DNA of 40,091 bases from Candidatus Nanopelagicaceae bacterium. GTDB lineage: Bacteria; Actinomycetota; Actinomycetes; Nanopelagicales; Nanopelagicaceae. Location of the stretch: NCBI GenBank assembly GCA_018883345.1, contig VEQG01000012.1, positions 1 to 40,091 of the forward strand, given 5' to 3'. A program made the position numbers and the translations under genes. The notes under the pieces are model-generated. The model worked only from the letters and a program-made list of their open reading frames with translations. It searched no databases and was not told the origin of the DNA. Below, piece by piece: positions 23,926 through 32,387 of the stretch (its first letter is position 1; each line of letters begins with the position of its first letter).

Positions 23926-24480
23926 TTAGACTGCAATAACTTCAAGTATCCAAGGTTCATTTTCGGTGGCAGGTGTCAACGCACATGGATATTTTTCGGA
24001 AACAATCGCATAAAGATCTTCAGGTGAATTAGGTAAAGATCGCGATTGAAGTAAGAGCCTGGCAATCTCTCCTCGAGTCTTTTTGGACATATGGGTCACA
24101 ACTTTTCGAACTCCATCAATAACTGTTGAAACATGTATTTCAACAGTTTTCTCAACAGGAGCATGCCAAACCGTTTTATAGGTTGATGAGCGACAATCAA
24201 CAATCAATGAAGGTTTCAAAGCATCCAGCGTTTTTCCGACAATCGGTGACATCACTTGATTGTTAATTTTTTCTTTATAAGTCTCAATTTTGGCAAGCGG
24301 AGAAATTGCACCATATTTTGCAGAAATTATGTAGATCGATTTCTCTCCCCGCTTTTTTGCAGTTGAACTCAAGGTATTCCAACCTAAAGCTTGATAGAGC
24401 ACGCCAACGTAAACATTTATTGCAGGTGTTTGCGCTTTGGTTTCAAGCTTTTTCTCCGATGGCGGAAGCAGAATTAACAA
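23926..24480 (-). CDS. yaaA: YaaA/DUF328-family peroxide stress protein, short form
   Basis: 184 residues. It begins MLILLPPSEKK, the N-terminal signature of the YaaA family, followed by YIISAKYGAISPLAKIETYK, equivalent to the family ISGLYGVLRP...Y segment. The E. coli protein is about 258 residues and limits oxidative DNA damage by lowering free iron; this version is shorter, as in other Actinobacteria. It starts with TTG 24480, with AGGA 7-10 nt upstream. It lies 24 bp after the MmpL transporter gene on the same strand, so the two are probably co-transcribed. The stop is only a few bases from tRNA-Arg on the other strand. Confidence 0.78.
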   Translation of the reverse strand: MLILLPPSEKKLETKAQTPAINVYVGVLYQALGWNTLSSTAKKRGEKSIYIISAKYGAISPLAKIETYKEKINNQVMSPIVGKTLDALKPSLIVDCRSSTYKTVWHAPVEKTVEIHVSTVIDGVRKVVTHMSKKTRGEIARLLLQSRSLPNSPEDLYAIVSEKYPCALTPATENEPWILEVIAV

Positions 24481-24504
24481 ATGCTTTTCCTATGAGAGAT
24501 CCGA

Positions 24505-26610
24505 TTAATGATCCAAAGTGTATTTCTTTAAGAACTTCGGACCCCACCAATTTCGCTCACCAAATAGGCGCATTAACGCTGGAACAAGTAGAGCACGGAC
24601 TAGCGTGGCATCTAACAGAACTGCAAATGCAGTTCCAAATCCCATCATCTTGATAGCAGTGACACCACTGGTCATAAATGATGCAAAGACCGCGGCTAGC
24701 AAAAGTGCTGCAGCAGTAATGATGCGAGCAGATTTTTGAAGTCCTACTGCGACAGATTCAATGTTGTTATGACCAGCAAGGTGCTCTTCTTTTATTCTGG
24801 AGAGCAGGAATAGTTCATAGTCCATTGATAGTCCAAAGACCACAACCGCAATCAAAATGGCAGTTCCGGTATCGATGGTTCCGGTAACAGTGAAGTCACC
24901 TACTAACCATTTCAAATGTCCATCAATGAAAATCCAAGTAATTACCCCCAAAGTCGCAGCCAATGAAAGTATGTTTAGAAGTACGGCTTTGATTGGAAGA
25001 ATTACCGATCCGGTAAAGACGAAAATTAAAATCAATACACTAATTGCAATCCAACCTAGCGCCCAAGGTAATGCGCGGGCGGTACCATCTTGAGAATCAG
25101 TAAAGTCAGCCGCAACACCACCAATCAAAGTGCCTTGCGGTGAATCTAAATCGCGAAGCTTATGAATTAAATCGCTTGCCTCAATGGTTCTAGAGCCCAT
25201 CGATTGGATGGCTTGGATTCTGATGTCATTACCTACATTGAATGGAATAACGCGAACAATTCCTTCGGTTTGTTGAATCTTTGTAACATAATTATTTAGT
25301 TCTTCAGGAGTTACTTTGTTTGCTGCACCAGGAATTAATATTTCAATTGGGCTACTTTCTTGACCTGGGAAACGATCCGAAAGTACTTGGTAGGCAATTG
25401 CAGCTTTATCACTCTTCGGTAGAACTCGAGCATCCAACTGCGAGAAGACAATATCTTTTATAGGAGCAGCCATAACTCCTAGAATTACTAATGAGAGCAC
25501 TACAACGCTTACCGGCTTACGCATAACAAATCGCGCGGTTTGAGCCCAACGTCCATCTGATTTCGGAACAATTCCAGATTTTCTAACTACAAATTTATCT
25601 ACTCGATGTCCAAGCAATTTCATTAGAGCTGGAAGGGGCAAAATAGCTGCGACGATTGCAATAAGCACCACGCTTACTCCGGCATATCCGAAAGACTTTA
25701 AGAATGATTGCGGGAAGACCACCATTGATCCCAAAGTAACAGCCACGGTTAATCCAGAATAAAAAACAGTTTTGCCAGCAGTTTTAACCGTTGTTACGAC
25801 CGCTTCATCAATCTCTTTACCGTTATGCAGCTCTTCACGGAAGCGATTGACCATAAGTAGCGAGTAATCAATTCCTAGTCCGAGACCCAAACCAGTAATT
25901 AGATTCAAAGCAAAAACGCTGACGGAAGTTACTTGAGTAATCAAAAGCAGCAAGAAGAATGCTCCGAGGATCGAGAATATGCCGACAAACAATGGCATTG
26001 CTGATGCAATTACAGCACCAAATACAAAGATTAAAAGAATGAAAGTTAATGGAATTGAGATGGCCTCAGCCAGAGCTAAGTCTTTAGCAATACGACCATT
26101 GATTGCTGATGTGATGACACCGTTTCCACTTGCATAAACTTGCAGAGATTTATATTCACCATCAAATTTACTTTGAATTTCTTTGCCAACTTCGCCAACC
26201 TTCGCAAAATCATCAGATTTTGTATAGATAAGTAGGTAGGCCGCATTTCCATCCTTTGAAACCATAGTTTGTTGATTTCCAGAGCTCCAATAAGAAAGAG
26301 TTGATTCGACACCTTGAACAGTCGCAACTTCCTTTTCCAGGGCAATTGCATCTGCCACAACATTTGGATCATTAACTGATTTATTTTTTCCATCGACGAT
26401 AAGAATTACGCCAGCGTCTTTTGTCTTTAAATTCTCTTGAAAGTAATTCCAAACTTTCATTGATTCACTATTTGGGTCTGAATATCCACCTGAATCTAGT
26501 TTTCCAAACACAGATAAACCGACACCGCCTGCTGCAAGCATGGTGATAATAAAGGAGGTCAAAACTAACTTACTGCGGCGAACGGCTAATTGACCTAACT
26601 TCTCAAACAT
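24505..26610 (-). CDS. MmpL/RND-family transporter
   Basis: 701 residues with RND topology: one N-terminal membrane helix, a large extracytoplasmic domain (about 40-180), five or six helices, a second extracytoplasmic domain, and five or six helices. Each half carries the Asp-Tyr pair of MmpL proteins (GLGIDYSLLMVNR and GLSMDYELFLLSR), needed for proton relay. Family members export lipids, siderophores or drugs by proton exchange. The cytosolic C-terminal tail is short. AAGGAG lies 6 nt before the ATG. A divergent small ORF begins 37 bp away, and a short dyad in the gap may control both. Substrate unknown. Confidence 0.9.
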   Translation of the reverse strand: MFEKLGQLAVRRSKLVLTSFIITMLAAGGVGLSVFGKLDSGGYSDPNSESMKVWNYFQENLKTKDAGVILIVDGKNKSVNDPNVVADAIALEKEVATVQGVESTLSYWSSGNQQTMVSKDGNAAYLLIYTKSDDFAKVGEVGKEIQSKFDGEYKSLQVYASGNGVITSAINGRIAKDLALAEAISIPLTFILLIFVFGAVIASAMPLFVGIFSILGAFFLLLLITQVTSVSVFALNLITGLGLGLGIDYSLLMVNRFREELHNGKEIDEAVVTTVKTAGKTVFYSGLTVAVTLGSMVVFPQSFLKSFGYAGVSVVLIAIVAAILPLPALMKLLGHRVDKFVVRKSGIVPKSDGRWAQTARFVMRKPVSVVVLSLVILGVMAAPIKDIVFSQLDARVLPKSDKAAIAYQVLSDRFPGQESSPIEILIPGAANKVTPEELNNYVTKIQQTEGIVRVIPFNVGNDIRIQAIQSMGSRTIEASDLIHKLRDLDSPQGTLIGGVAADFTDSQDGTARALPWALGWIAISVLILIFVFTGSVILPIKAVLLNILSLAATLGVITWIFIDGHLKWLVGDFTVTGTIDTGTAILIAVVVFGLSMDYELFLLSRIKEEHLAGHNNIESVAVGLQKSARIITAAALLLAAVFASFMTSGVTAIKMMGFGTAFAVLLDATLVRALLVPALMRLFGERNWWGPKFLKKYTLDH

Positions 26611-26623
26611 AAATCTCCTTTAT

Positions 26624-26639
26624 GTATATCGTCTATACT
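26624..26639. promoter_or_regulatory. Divergent promoter with dyad, mmpL / small ORF
   Basis: GTATA-N5-TATAC (26624-26638) is a short inverted repeat in the 36-bp gap between divergent genes. On the plus strand TATACT (26634-26639) is a -10 box 7 nt before the GTG at 26647, the spacing of leaderless transcripts. On the minus strand TATACA can be the -10 box for mmpL. The overlap implies mutually exclusive or jointly repressed promoters. Confidence 0.5.
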
Positions 26640-26646
26640 TTTGCCC

Positions 26647-26763
26647 GTGAGCAATCTTTGGCCTGAAATCACATCTGATGAAATTGATCCAGATGAGAAC
26701 TTAGAGCGCGCAAAGCGAGATGCCGAAATCAAAGGCGATGTTCCGCCTCACCATGGCGCCTAA
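26647..26763 (+). CDS. Small acidic protein, 38 residues, unknown
   Basis: GTG-initiated ORF of 38 residues with no Shine-Dalgarno sequence but a -10 box TATACT 7 nt upstream, suggesting leaderless translation. It is rich in Asp and Glu at the front (WPEITSDEIDPDENLERA) and ends PPHHGA. It has no cysteines or hydrophobic stretch. No family recognised. It is divergent from the MmpL gene and converges with fmdB. Coding status rests on the promoter-like element and regular amino-acid composition. Confidence 0.5.
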   Translation: MSNLWPEITSDEIDPDENLERAKRDAEIKGDVPPHHGA

Positions 26764-26782
26764 TCTCCTGAATTCTCCTAAA

Positions 26783-26974
26783 TTAATCTGACTTCTTCGG
26801 CGCTGAATCAGTCTTATAGAAGCCAGAACCTTTAAAGACCACACCTACTGCTGAATAAATTTTCTTGACTTCGCCATTGCAATCAGGGCAATGCTTTATC
26901 GGGTCATCAGAGAAAGACTGAATTTGCTCAAATTGGTGCCCACACGAGGTGCACTCGTATTGGTACGTTGGCAT
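26783..26974 (-). CDS. FmdB-family zinc-ribbon protein
   Basis: 63 residues from ATG 26974 (MPTYQYECTSCGHQFEQ, the family's typical start; a GTG two codons upstream is possible). CTSC and CPDC pairs form a zinc ribbon, followed by the conserved VVFKGSGFYKTD. In Actinobacteria this gene often lies beside 5-FTHF cyclo-ligase, as in Mycobacterium Rv0991c-Rv0992c; here the copper-like and EamA genes separate them. Rv0991c has been described as a redox-responsive chaperone, so a similar role is possible. GGGA lies 9 nt before the ATG. Confidence 0.88.
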   Translation of the reverse strand: MPTYQYECTSCGHQFEQIQSFSDDPIKHCPDCNGEVKKIYSAVGVVFKGSGFYKTDSAPKKSD

Positions 26975-27073
26975 TTCCACGCTCCCGCAGTAATAGTTCT
27001 CAAAAACGCTAGCTTGCTACTAGAAGTAAAGTGTAGAGAAGTGAGAGTATTACCGCGAATTGAAAGGGAGTTT

Positions 27074-27592
27074 ATGCGATTTTTCCGAGCGCTCTTCGCG
27101 GCTCTATTGGTAAGCATGGCAACCATCACACCTGCCTTTGCTAATTTATTGACCGGTACTTCACCAGTAAGTGGATCAATACTTTCAATTGCGCCGACTT
27201 CTGTTTCATTAACTACGGATACGCCACTTGCTCCAATGGGTAGCGAAATTATCGTTACCGACCCTAAAGGCAACAGAGTTGATGACGGCGCACTCTTGGT
27301 AGATGGCACTAACGCGGTTGTTGGTTTGCTAGCACTCACTGAAAAAGGTATTTACCAAGTCGAATACTCCTTAATTTCAGAAGAAGACATTCCATTAACT
27401 GGAATTTATACATTTACTTTCAATGCACCCGACAAAATTACAACTCCGCAACCGACAGCCACTAAAGACCCTGAAGTGCAAAACTCGAGCTCATTTGGCA
27501 CAACAATTTTTGTGCTTTTGGTCGGAGTAGCTGGGTTAGCAGTTGCTTTAGGTTTAGTTTTATACGGAAGAAAGTTATATAACGAGCGTTAA
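27074..27592 (+). CDS. CopC-like exported protein without copper-site histidines
   Basis: 172 residues from ATG 27074, with AAAGGGAG 4 nt upstream. Signal peptide ending TPAFA, a CopC-like beta domain (LLTGTSPVSGSIL ... GIYTFTFN), a Pro/Thr-rich linker, and a C-terminal membrane helix (VLLVGVAGLAVALGLVLYG) with a short basic end. In copper-binding CopC the mature protein begins with His and a second His lies in the DGHPVSG loop. Here these positions are Asn (ANLLTG) and Ile (EDIPLTG), so the Cu(II) site is lost. Followed after 1 nt by copD-ctaG, so it may act in cytochrome oxidase assembly through protein contact. The frame continues upstream of this start but contains no better initiation site. 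Confidence 0.82.
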   Translation: MRFFRALFAALLVSMATITPAFANLLTGTSPVSGSILSIAPTSVSLTTDTPLAPMGSEIIVTDPKGNRVDDGALLVDGTNAVVGLLALTEKGIYQVEYSLISEEDIPLTGIYTFTFNAPDKITTPQPTATKDPEVQNSSSFGTTIFVLLVGVAGLAVALGLVLYGRKLYNER

Positions 27593-27593
27593 A

Positions 27594-29417
27594 TTGGTAG
27601 AACTAACTTTAACGCTGAGTAAATTTACTTACTTACTCAGTGCAACTTTAACAATTGGCTTTTTATTAGCGATAATCTTTTTTGCTAAGAATCTTCACGG
27701 GCATATTCGTGAAAATCATAAAACACTAAGGAGTAAAGCAGGGATCGCAGCTTGGATTTGGGCTGCCGCCACCGTTATTTACATTGTGGCAACGTTAGCT
27801 TCAGTGCTCGATGTTTCTTTACTTGAAGCATTAGATTTCACAACTCTTCGCTCTTTTATTACGCAGATTAGTTTGGGCAAGTTTTTGGCAATTCAATTGC
27901 TTGGCGCAGTAATAGTTGCGATCTGGGTTAAAAGGTGCCAAAGAATTACCCAAGCAACCCTGGTGCTATTACTTGCATTAGTGGCGCTGTCTGCGCCTAT
28001 CTTCCAAAGTCATTCTGCATCCGGAGGGTCGCATTTAATGGCCATTGGAACCTTATTGGTTCACGTGGTCGCCATAACTATGTGGGTCGGCGGACTGATT
28101 GTGATATTAATTAGTACTGAATTTGATAAGAAAATTGCGCTGGAGAGATTTAGCCGTCTGGCTTTTTGGGCAGCAATATCAGTTGTAGTCAGTGGAGTCA
28201 TTAATGCCTGGATCAGAATGAATTTCGTAGGTTCGTGGCAAGGCAATTACGCAGTATTGCTTTCGATGAAAATTATTCTGACTTTATTACTTCTGGCTTT
28301 TGCAGCTAAAGCAAGAAAATTACTCGCTGGAAAAATAAATAAATTAATAGCTTTAGAGTCAGTTGTAATGCTTATGACTTTGTTTATCGGGACTCTGCTA
28401 AGTCAAAGCAATCCGCCAACTCGACCTGGCGCTGTAGATCCATTGGAATCGCAAGTTGGTTTGAGTTTTCCAGGTTCCCCAGATTTGAAAACTTGGGTAT
28501 TTGAATATCAACCTGATGCCTTAACTCTTGCACTCCTAATTATCTCTTTACTTCTTTATTTAAAAGGTGTTCGAATTTTGCATAGCCGAGGAGATAGGTG
28601 GCCTCTCGGTAGAACAATCTCTTTCGTGATTGGAATATTGATTGTCAATTATGCAGTCAATGGTGCAATCGGCGTTTACTCTCACTTTGGTTTCTCGTAC
28701 CACATGATCGAACATATGATTTTGGGAATGATTGCTCCCATTGCACTTGTACTTGGTGCGCCAATCACATTGGCATTAAGAACTTTGCCGGCAGGAAGAG
28801 ACAGCGAAGAAGAAGGCCCAAGAAATATTTTGATTCGCTTTCTCCATTCTAGATATGCAAAATTCATGACCAATCCCGTTGTCGCGCTTTTGATTTTCGA
28901 CGGTTCATTGTTTGCACTTTATTTCACGGGTCTTTTTGGAACCTTAATGGGTAGCCATCTTGGTCACCTCTTTATGAATCTACATTTTCTACTTGCTGGG
29001 GCGCTTTTTTTCCATGTGATTGTGGGTGTAGATCCAAATCCAAATCGGCCGCCAAATGTAGTAAGAATGGTAATTCTATTTGCAGCAATGAGCATTCATG
29101 CCTTTTTCTCAATAGCCCTTATGTCAGCTACAACTTTGATGGATGGTGGTTATTACACCTCAATAGGCAATCCGCTTAATTTGGATTTGCTTGAGAATCA
29201 ATACGCAGGCGGTGCAATTGGCTGGGCGATGGGAGAAATTCCAATTTTGATCGCTTTGACAGCGGCTTTCATTCAATGGATGCGCGAAGATAAGAAAGAA
29301 ACCGAAAGAATTGATCGAAAAGCTGCGAGAGCAAGCGCAATGGGCGAGAGTGATGATTTGGCGAAATATAACCAATTCTTGGCCGAGCTTGCACGTAAAG
29401 AGAATAATAAGAATTAA
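27594..29417 (+). CDS. CopD-CtaG fusion, cytochrome oxidase copper assembly factor
   Basis: 607 residues, about 15 membrane helices. The N-terminal half (about 1-270) is CopD-like. The C-terminal half is the caa3-type CtaG domain: HMIEHMILGMIAPIALVLGA and HLGHLFMNLHFLLAGALFF followed by GVDP. His and Met in these helices probably bind copper destined for Cu(B) of cytochrome c oxidase. This fusion is usual in Actinobacteria. It starts with TTG 27594, one base after the CopC-like stop, so is likely coupled. The EamA transporter gene follows with a 2-nt gap. Confidence 0.88.
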   Translation: MVELTLTLSKFTYLLSATLTIGFLLAIIFFAKNLHGHIRENHKTLRSKAGIAAWIWAAATVIYIVATLASVLDVSLLEALDFTTLRSFITQISLGKFLAIQLLGAVIVAIWVKRCQRITQATLVLLLALVALSAPIFQSHSASGGSHLMAIGTLLVHVVAITMWVGGLIVILISTEFDKKIALERFSRLAFWAAISVVVSGVINAWIRMNFVGSWQGNYAVLLSMKIILTLLLLAFAAKARKLLAGKINKLIALESVVMLMTLFIGTLLSQSNPPTRPGAVDPLESQVGLSFPGSPDLKTWVFEYQPDALTLALLIISLLLYLKGVRILHSRGDRWPLGRTISFVIGILIVNYAVNGAIGVYSHFGFSYHMIEHMILGMIAPIALVLGAPITLALRTLPAGRDSEEEGPRNILIRFLHSRYAKFMTNPVVALLIFDGSLFALYFTGLFGTLMGSHLGHLFMNLHFLLAGALFFHVIVGVDPNPNRPPNVVRMVILFAAMSIHAFFSIALMSATTLMDGGYYTSIGNPLNLDLLENQYAGGAIGWAMGEIPILIALTAAFIQWMREDKKETERIDRKAARASAMGESDDLAKYNQFLAELARKENNKN

Positions 29418-29419
29418 GT

Positions 29420-30301
29420 ATGCGCAATTATTTATTGTTAATTGCGGCAATGATTTCTTGGGGTTTATCTAACCCTTTAGCGGATTTAGCAGTGAGCGAA
29501 CTCTCTGCGCCGGCGCAAACATTGCTTGAAATTGGCGCGGGCTTCTTTGTGATTTCTATTTTTTATGTTTTCAGACCAAGAAAATTTAGAAATGGCACAT
29601 ATACAGATGTTTCTTGGAAAGTCGCAGCGTTACTTGGCGCAGTCCAACCCGGATTTGCATGGTTATTAGGAAATTATGGTTACACAGTTGCCACCGCAAG
29701 CACCGGAGTAATCCTCTTAAACATGGAAGCTCTATTTACGGTTATGTGGGCCGCGCTGCTTTTAAAGGATCGAATTTCAAACCACGAAATAGTGGCAGTA
29801 ATTTTAGGAATTATTGGTGCCACGTTAGGCAGTTTTGATAAGTCTGGTATTTCGCTAACTATCGGCCTTGGTGCACTATGTTTTCTTGGCTCATCAATTT
29901 TTTGCGGCCTAAATGCCGTTGCCGTTAAAAAACTCGGAACTAGAATCAATCCAATTTCTTTGGCATATCGACAAGCGCTTTTTTCAACTATTTATGTGCT
30001 TGCGTGGTGGTTAATCTTCGACCGTGGCCATTTTGCAGGCCGAGCAAACGAAATTTATGTGGCAGGTGCGCTATCAGGCGTATTTGGTGTAGCCCTGCCA
30101 ATCATTGCATTCAACTATGCTGCAGCAAGAGTAAAGAGCACGCATGTAGCGGTTTTATTTAATATCGTGCCATTAGTTGGTGTTATTGGTGCAATTGTTC
30201 TTGGACGAGGTGCTCCAACTTGGGTTCAGGTAATTGGCGCAATATTTGTGTTGGCAAGTATGTCGATATTGAACAATAAATCAGATTCGACGAAAACCTG
30301 A
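29420..30301 (+). CDS. EamA (DMT superfamily) transporter
   Basis: 293 residues with ten predicted membrane helices in two EamA repeats (about 1-140 and 150-290). No long soluble domain. The ATG is 2 nt after the copD-ctaG stop. Family members export amino acids or other small metabolites; substrate not predictable. Its last 21 bases overlap the 3' end of the convergent 5-formyltetrahydrofolate cyclo-ligase gene, with no terminator between them. Confidence 0.85.
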   Translation: MRNYLLLIAAMISWGLSNPLADLAVSELSAPAQTLLEIGAGFFVISIFYVFRPRKFRNGTYTDVSWKVAALLGAVQPGFAWLLGNYGYTVATASTGVILLNMEALFTVMWAALLLKDRISNHEIVAVILGIIGATLGSFDKSGISLTIGLGALCFLGSSIFCGLNAVAVKKLGTRINPISLAYRQALFSTIYVLAWWLIFDRGHFAGRANEIYVAGALSGVFGVALPIIAFNYAAARVKSTHVAVLFNIVPLVGVIGAIVLGRGAPTWVQVIGAIFVLASMSILNNKSDSTKT

Positions 30302-30811
30302 TTCGGTTGCAATAGCCTCTACAGTTTGATCGAACCATTCGCTTGGAAGTTTCTTTACAAATTCGCGATCGTGAATGATGCCTATTCTAAAAGCTGGCGT
30401 CCCAATTAGAAATTGATCGTAATATCCTCCACCTTGACCCAAACGAATTCCGTTTTGATCGATTGCGGTTGCAGGAACTAAGCAGACTTGTATTTCACCT
30501 ATGAATATATTTCCAACAGGTTCGTGAAACTTTCCTCTTTGAACTAAATCTCCTTGAGCGCCGAGGTAATGCACGAATTCCATCTTCTGATTCACAATTC
30601 GGGGTAGTAAAACTGTTTTTCCAGCTTTGATAAGTGCATCATTCAAAGTAATCAAACTTGGCTCTCCCGGCAATGGGTAATAACTCGTAATTACTTTTGC
30701 ATCAACGATTTCTGGAATATCTAATAAGTATAAATAGTCGCTATGTGCCGGATGCTCTCGACGCAATTTCCGGAATTCTTCACGGAGCGCTGCTTTATCT
30801 CTAATTGCCAT
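30281..30811 (-). CDS. 5-Formyltetrahydrofolate cyclo-ligase
   Basis: 176 residues from ATG 30811, preceded by GAAAGGA; ATG 30844 in frame has no ribosome site. N-terminal ALREEFRKLRREH, the phosphate/nucleotide region, and the family signature GIRLGQGGGYYDQFL near the C-terminus. It converts 5-formyl-THF and ATP to 5,10-methenyl-THF. In mycobacteria this gene is divergent from galU-moeA-rimJ; here it is divergent directly from the moeA-like gene and galU is missing. Tail-to-tail overlap of 21 bp with the EamA gene. Confidence 0.9.
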   Translation of the reverse strand: MAIRDKAALREEFRKLRREHPAHSDYLYLLDIPEIVDAKVITSYYPLPGEPSLITLNDALIKAGKTVLLPRIVNQKMEFVHYLGAQGDLVQRGKFHEPVGNIFIGEIQVCLVPATAIDQNGIRLGQGGGYYDQFLIGTPAFRIGIIHDREFVKKLPSEWFDQTVEAIATESGFRRI

Positions 30812-30878
30812 CATTTCCTTTCTGGCCAAATCAGCATTTCTCATGAACTATGAAGAACTTTTAAAGTAAGGTGGGATT

Positions 30879-31784
30879 ATGTTAGAACGAATGCGTGTCG
30901 ATGAGTTCCTTACCGCGCTGCTTTCTATTGTCGAACCTTTGGCACCACTTGATTTGCCTCTACTAGACGCGCATGGCGCAACTCTGTCTGAAGATATCTT
31001 CGCTGGCGAACGGTTGGTATTAAAAAGCGGTTCACCAATTCGCTCGACCACTATTGGTCTTGCAGCCTCCATTGGCCGGGGCCATCTTCCAACCAGACCT
31101 CACCCAAGAGTGGTAATTATTTCTGCCGGCCCAGATTTAATTGAACCTGGCAATCCAATTACTGGCCGGGAAGAGTACGAAACCAACTCTTGGCAATTAA
31201 CCACAATCGTCAGAGAAATCGGTGGGGTTGCATTTAGAGTTCATTCAATTCCAGATAATGAAGAAGAATTAAAAAATATTGTTGAAGATCAGTTGGTACG
31301 CGCAGATTTAATAGTAGTCAGTGGCGAACGAAATGATGATTCTTTTGACCTAATTACAAAGGCTCTAAATCAACTCGGCGAAGTAAAAGTTGTAGACCTT
31401 GAGCTTGAAAATACCGGCCGATTTAATTTTGGCACTATTGGTCCCGATAAAACTCCAGTTGTAACTTTGCCGGGAGATCCAATCTCTGCCTATGTCGCAA
31501 TGCAGTTATTTGTACGTCCGATGATCAGAACCATGATTGGCGCTAAAGAGGTTTTTTGCCCTTCGGTTAAAGCCAAGCTTGAGCGAGATTATGCAGGCGA
31601 AAATTCCGGGCGGCGATATCTGCTGGGAAACTTGAGTGATGACAATACGTCGGTTTCTATTTTTACCGAACAGGAAGATTTTGTAAGTTTGGCAGCAGCA
31701 AATTCATTGGTATCGGTAAATCCTGGCGATACACTCAAAGCAGGAGACACCATAACTACCGTGATTTTGCCAAGAATAAAATGA
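30879..31784 (+). CDS. glp: Shortened MoeA/gephyrin-like protein (Glp-like)
   Basis: 301 residues against about 400 for MoeA. The N-terminal segment ends at LSEDIFAGERL and runs directly into SGSPIRSTTIGLAASIG, so domain II and the usual DNSAMDGYA motif (about 90-100 residues) are missing. The MPT-fold domain (RPHPRVVIISAGPDLIEPG ... LPGDPISAYVA) and C-terminal beta domain remain. The cofactor motif GGxSxGxxD is replaced by SGERNDDSFD, and Asn of LPGNP is Asp. Catalytic Mo insertion is unlikely. Corynebacterial Glp, a gephyrin-like protein, binds FtsZ and the membrane receptor GlpR in cell division, and a GlpR gene lies two genes downstream. AAGGTGGGA precedes the ATG; the stop overlaps the rimJ-like ATG by 4 nt. 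Confidence 0.8.
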   Translation: MLERMRVDEFLTALLSIVEPLAPLDLPLLDAHGATLSEDIFAGERLVLKSGSPIRSTTIGLAASIGRGHLPTRPHPRVVIISAGPDLIEPGNPITGREEYETNSWQLTTIVREIGGVAFRVHSIPDNEEELKNIVEDQLVRADLIVVSGERNDDSFDLITKALNQLGEVKVVDLELENTGRFNFGTIGPDKTPVVTLPGDPISAYVAMQLFVRPMIRTMIGAKEVFCPSVKAKLERDYAGENSGRRYLLGNLSDDNTSVSIFTEQEDFVSLAAANSLVSVNPGDTLKAGDTITTVILPRIK

Positions 31785-32338
31785 TTGAACTTACGGATGG
31801 CGAAATTCTCTTAAGGCCATTCTCAAATGCTGACAAAAAGCAATGGCGAAGAGTTCGGGCGCTAAATCGAGAATGGCTCGAAGAGTGGGAAGCGACCATC
31901 CCAAGAACTTCAAAGAGCGATGAATTAAAGAGCGCTTTGAGTTTTAATAAAATGGTTAGGGCATATCGAAAAGAGGCGAGAGCTGGCCGCGCTTTCTCAT
32001 TCGGGATTTTCATTGGACCAAATTTGATTGGCCAGATAAATCTTGGTGGGGTCATTTACGGGGCGCTTAGAGGAGCCCATATTGGCTATTGGATCGATCG
32101 AAATTACGCTAACCGTGGCTATATGAGCACTGCCGTGAACATGGTGACAGATTTTGCATTTAATGAACTTGAACTGCACCGAATCGAAATAAATATTCGG
32201 CCCGAAAATTCGCCATCTATTCGAGTTGCGGAAAAATGTGGATATTTATACGAAGGTTTACGTCCCCGCTATCTACATATTGATGGTGCCTGGCGAGACC
32301 ACCATTGTTTCGTTCGCGAAAATATTGCTATCAAGTAG
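31781..32338 (+). CDS. rimJ: RimJ/RimL-like GNAT N-acetyltransferase
   Basis: 185 residues. Acetyl-CoA site region GYWIDRNYANRGYMSTAVNM (Q/RxxGxG/A-like loop) and ELHRIEINIRPENSPSIRVAEKCGY, the RimJ/L signature, followed by LRPRYLHIDGAWRDHHCFV. It acetylates protein N-terminal amino groups, in E. coli of ribosomal proteins; the target here is unknown. The ATG overlaps the glp stop (ATGA). The moeA-rimJ-glpR order is conserved in Actinobacteria. Confidence 0.87.
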   Translation: MIELTDGEILLRPFSNADKKQWRRVRALNREWLEEWEATIPRTSKSDELKSALSFNKMVRAYRKEARAGRAFSFGIFIGPNLIGQINLGGVIYGALRGAHIGYWIDRNYANRGYMSTAVNMVTDFAFNELELHRIEINIRPENSPSIRVAEKCGYLYEGLRPRYLHIDGAWRDHHCFVRENIAIK

Positions 32339-32387
32339 GGTGTAAATACCCGAAAACGGACATTTCAAACACTAATCTTTGGCCATC

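Noticed and set aside
26891-27073. N-terminal extension of the CopC-like protein over fmdB
   Set aside because: It runs antisense to fmdB, and the signal peptide with a good ribosome site starts at 27074.
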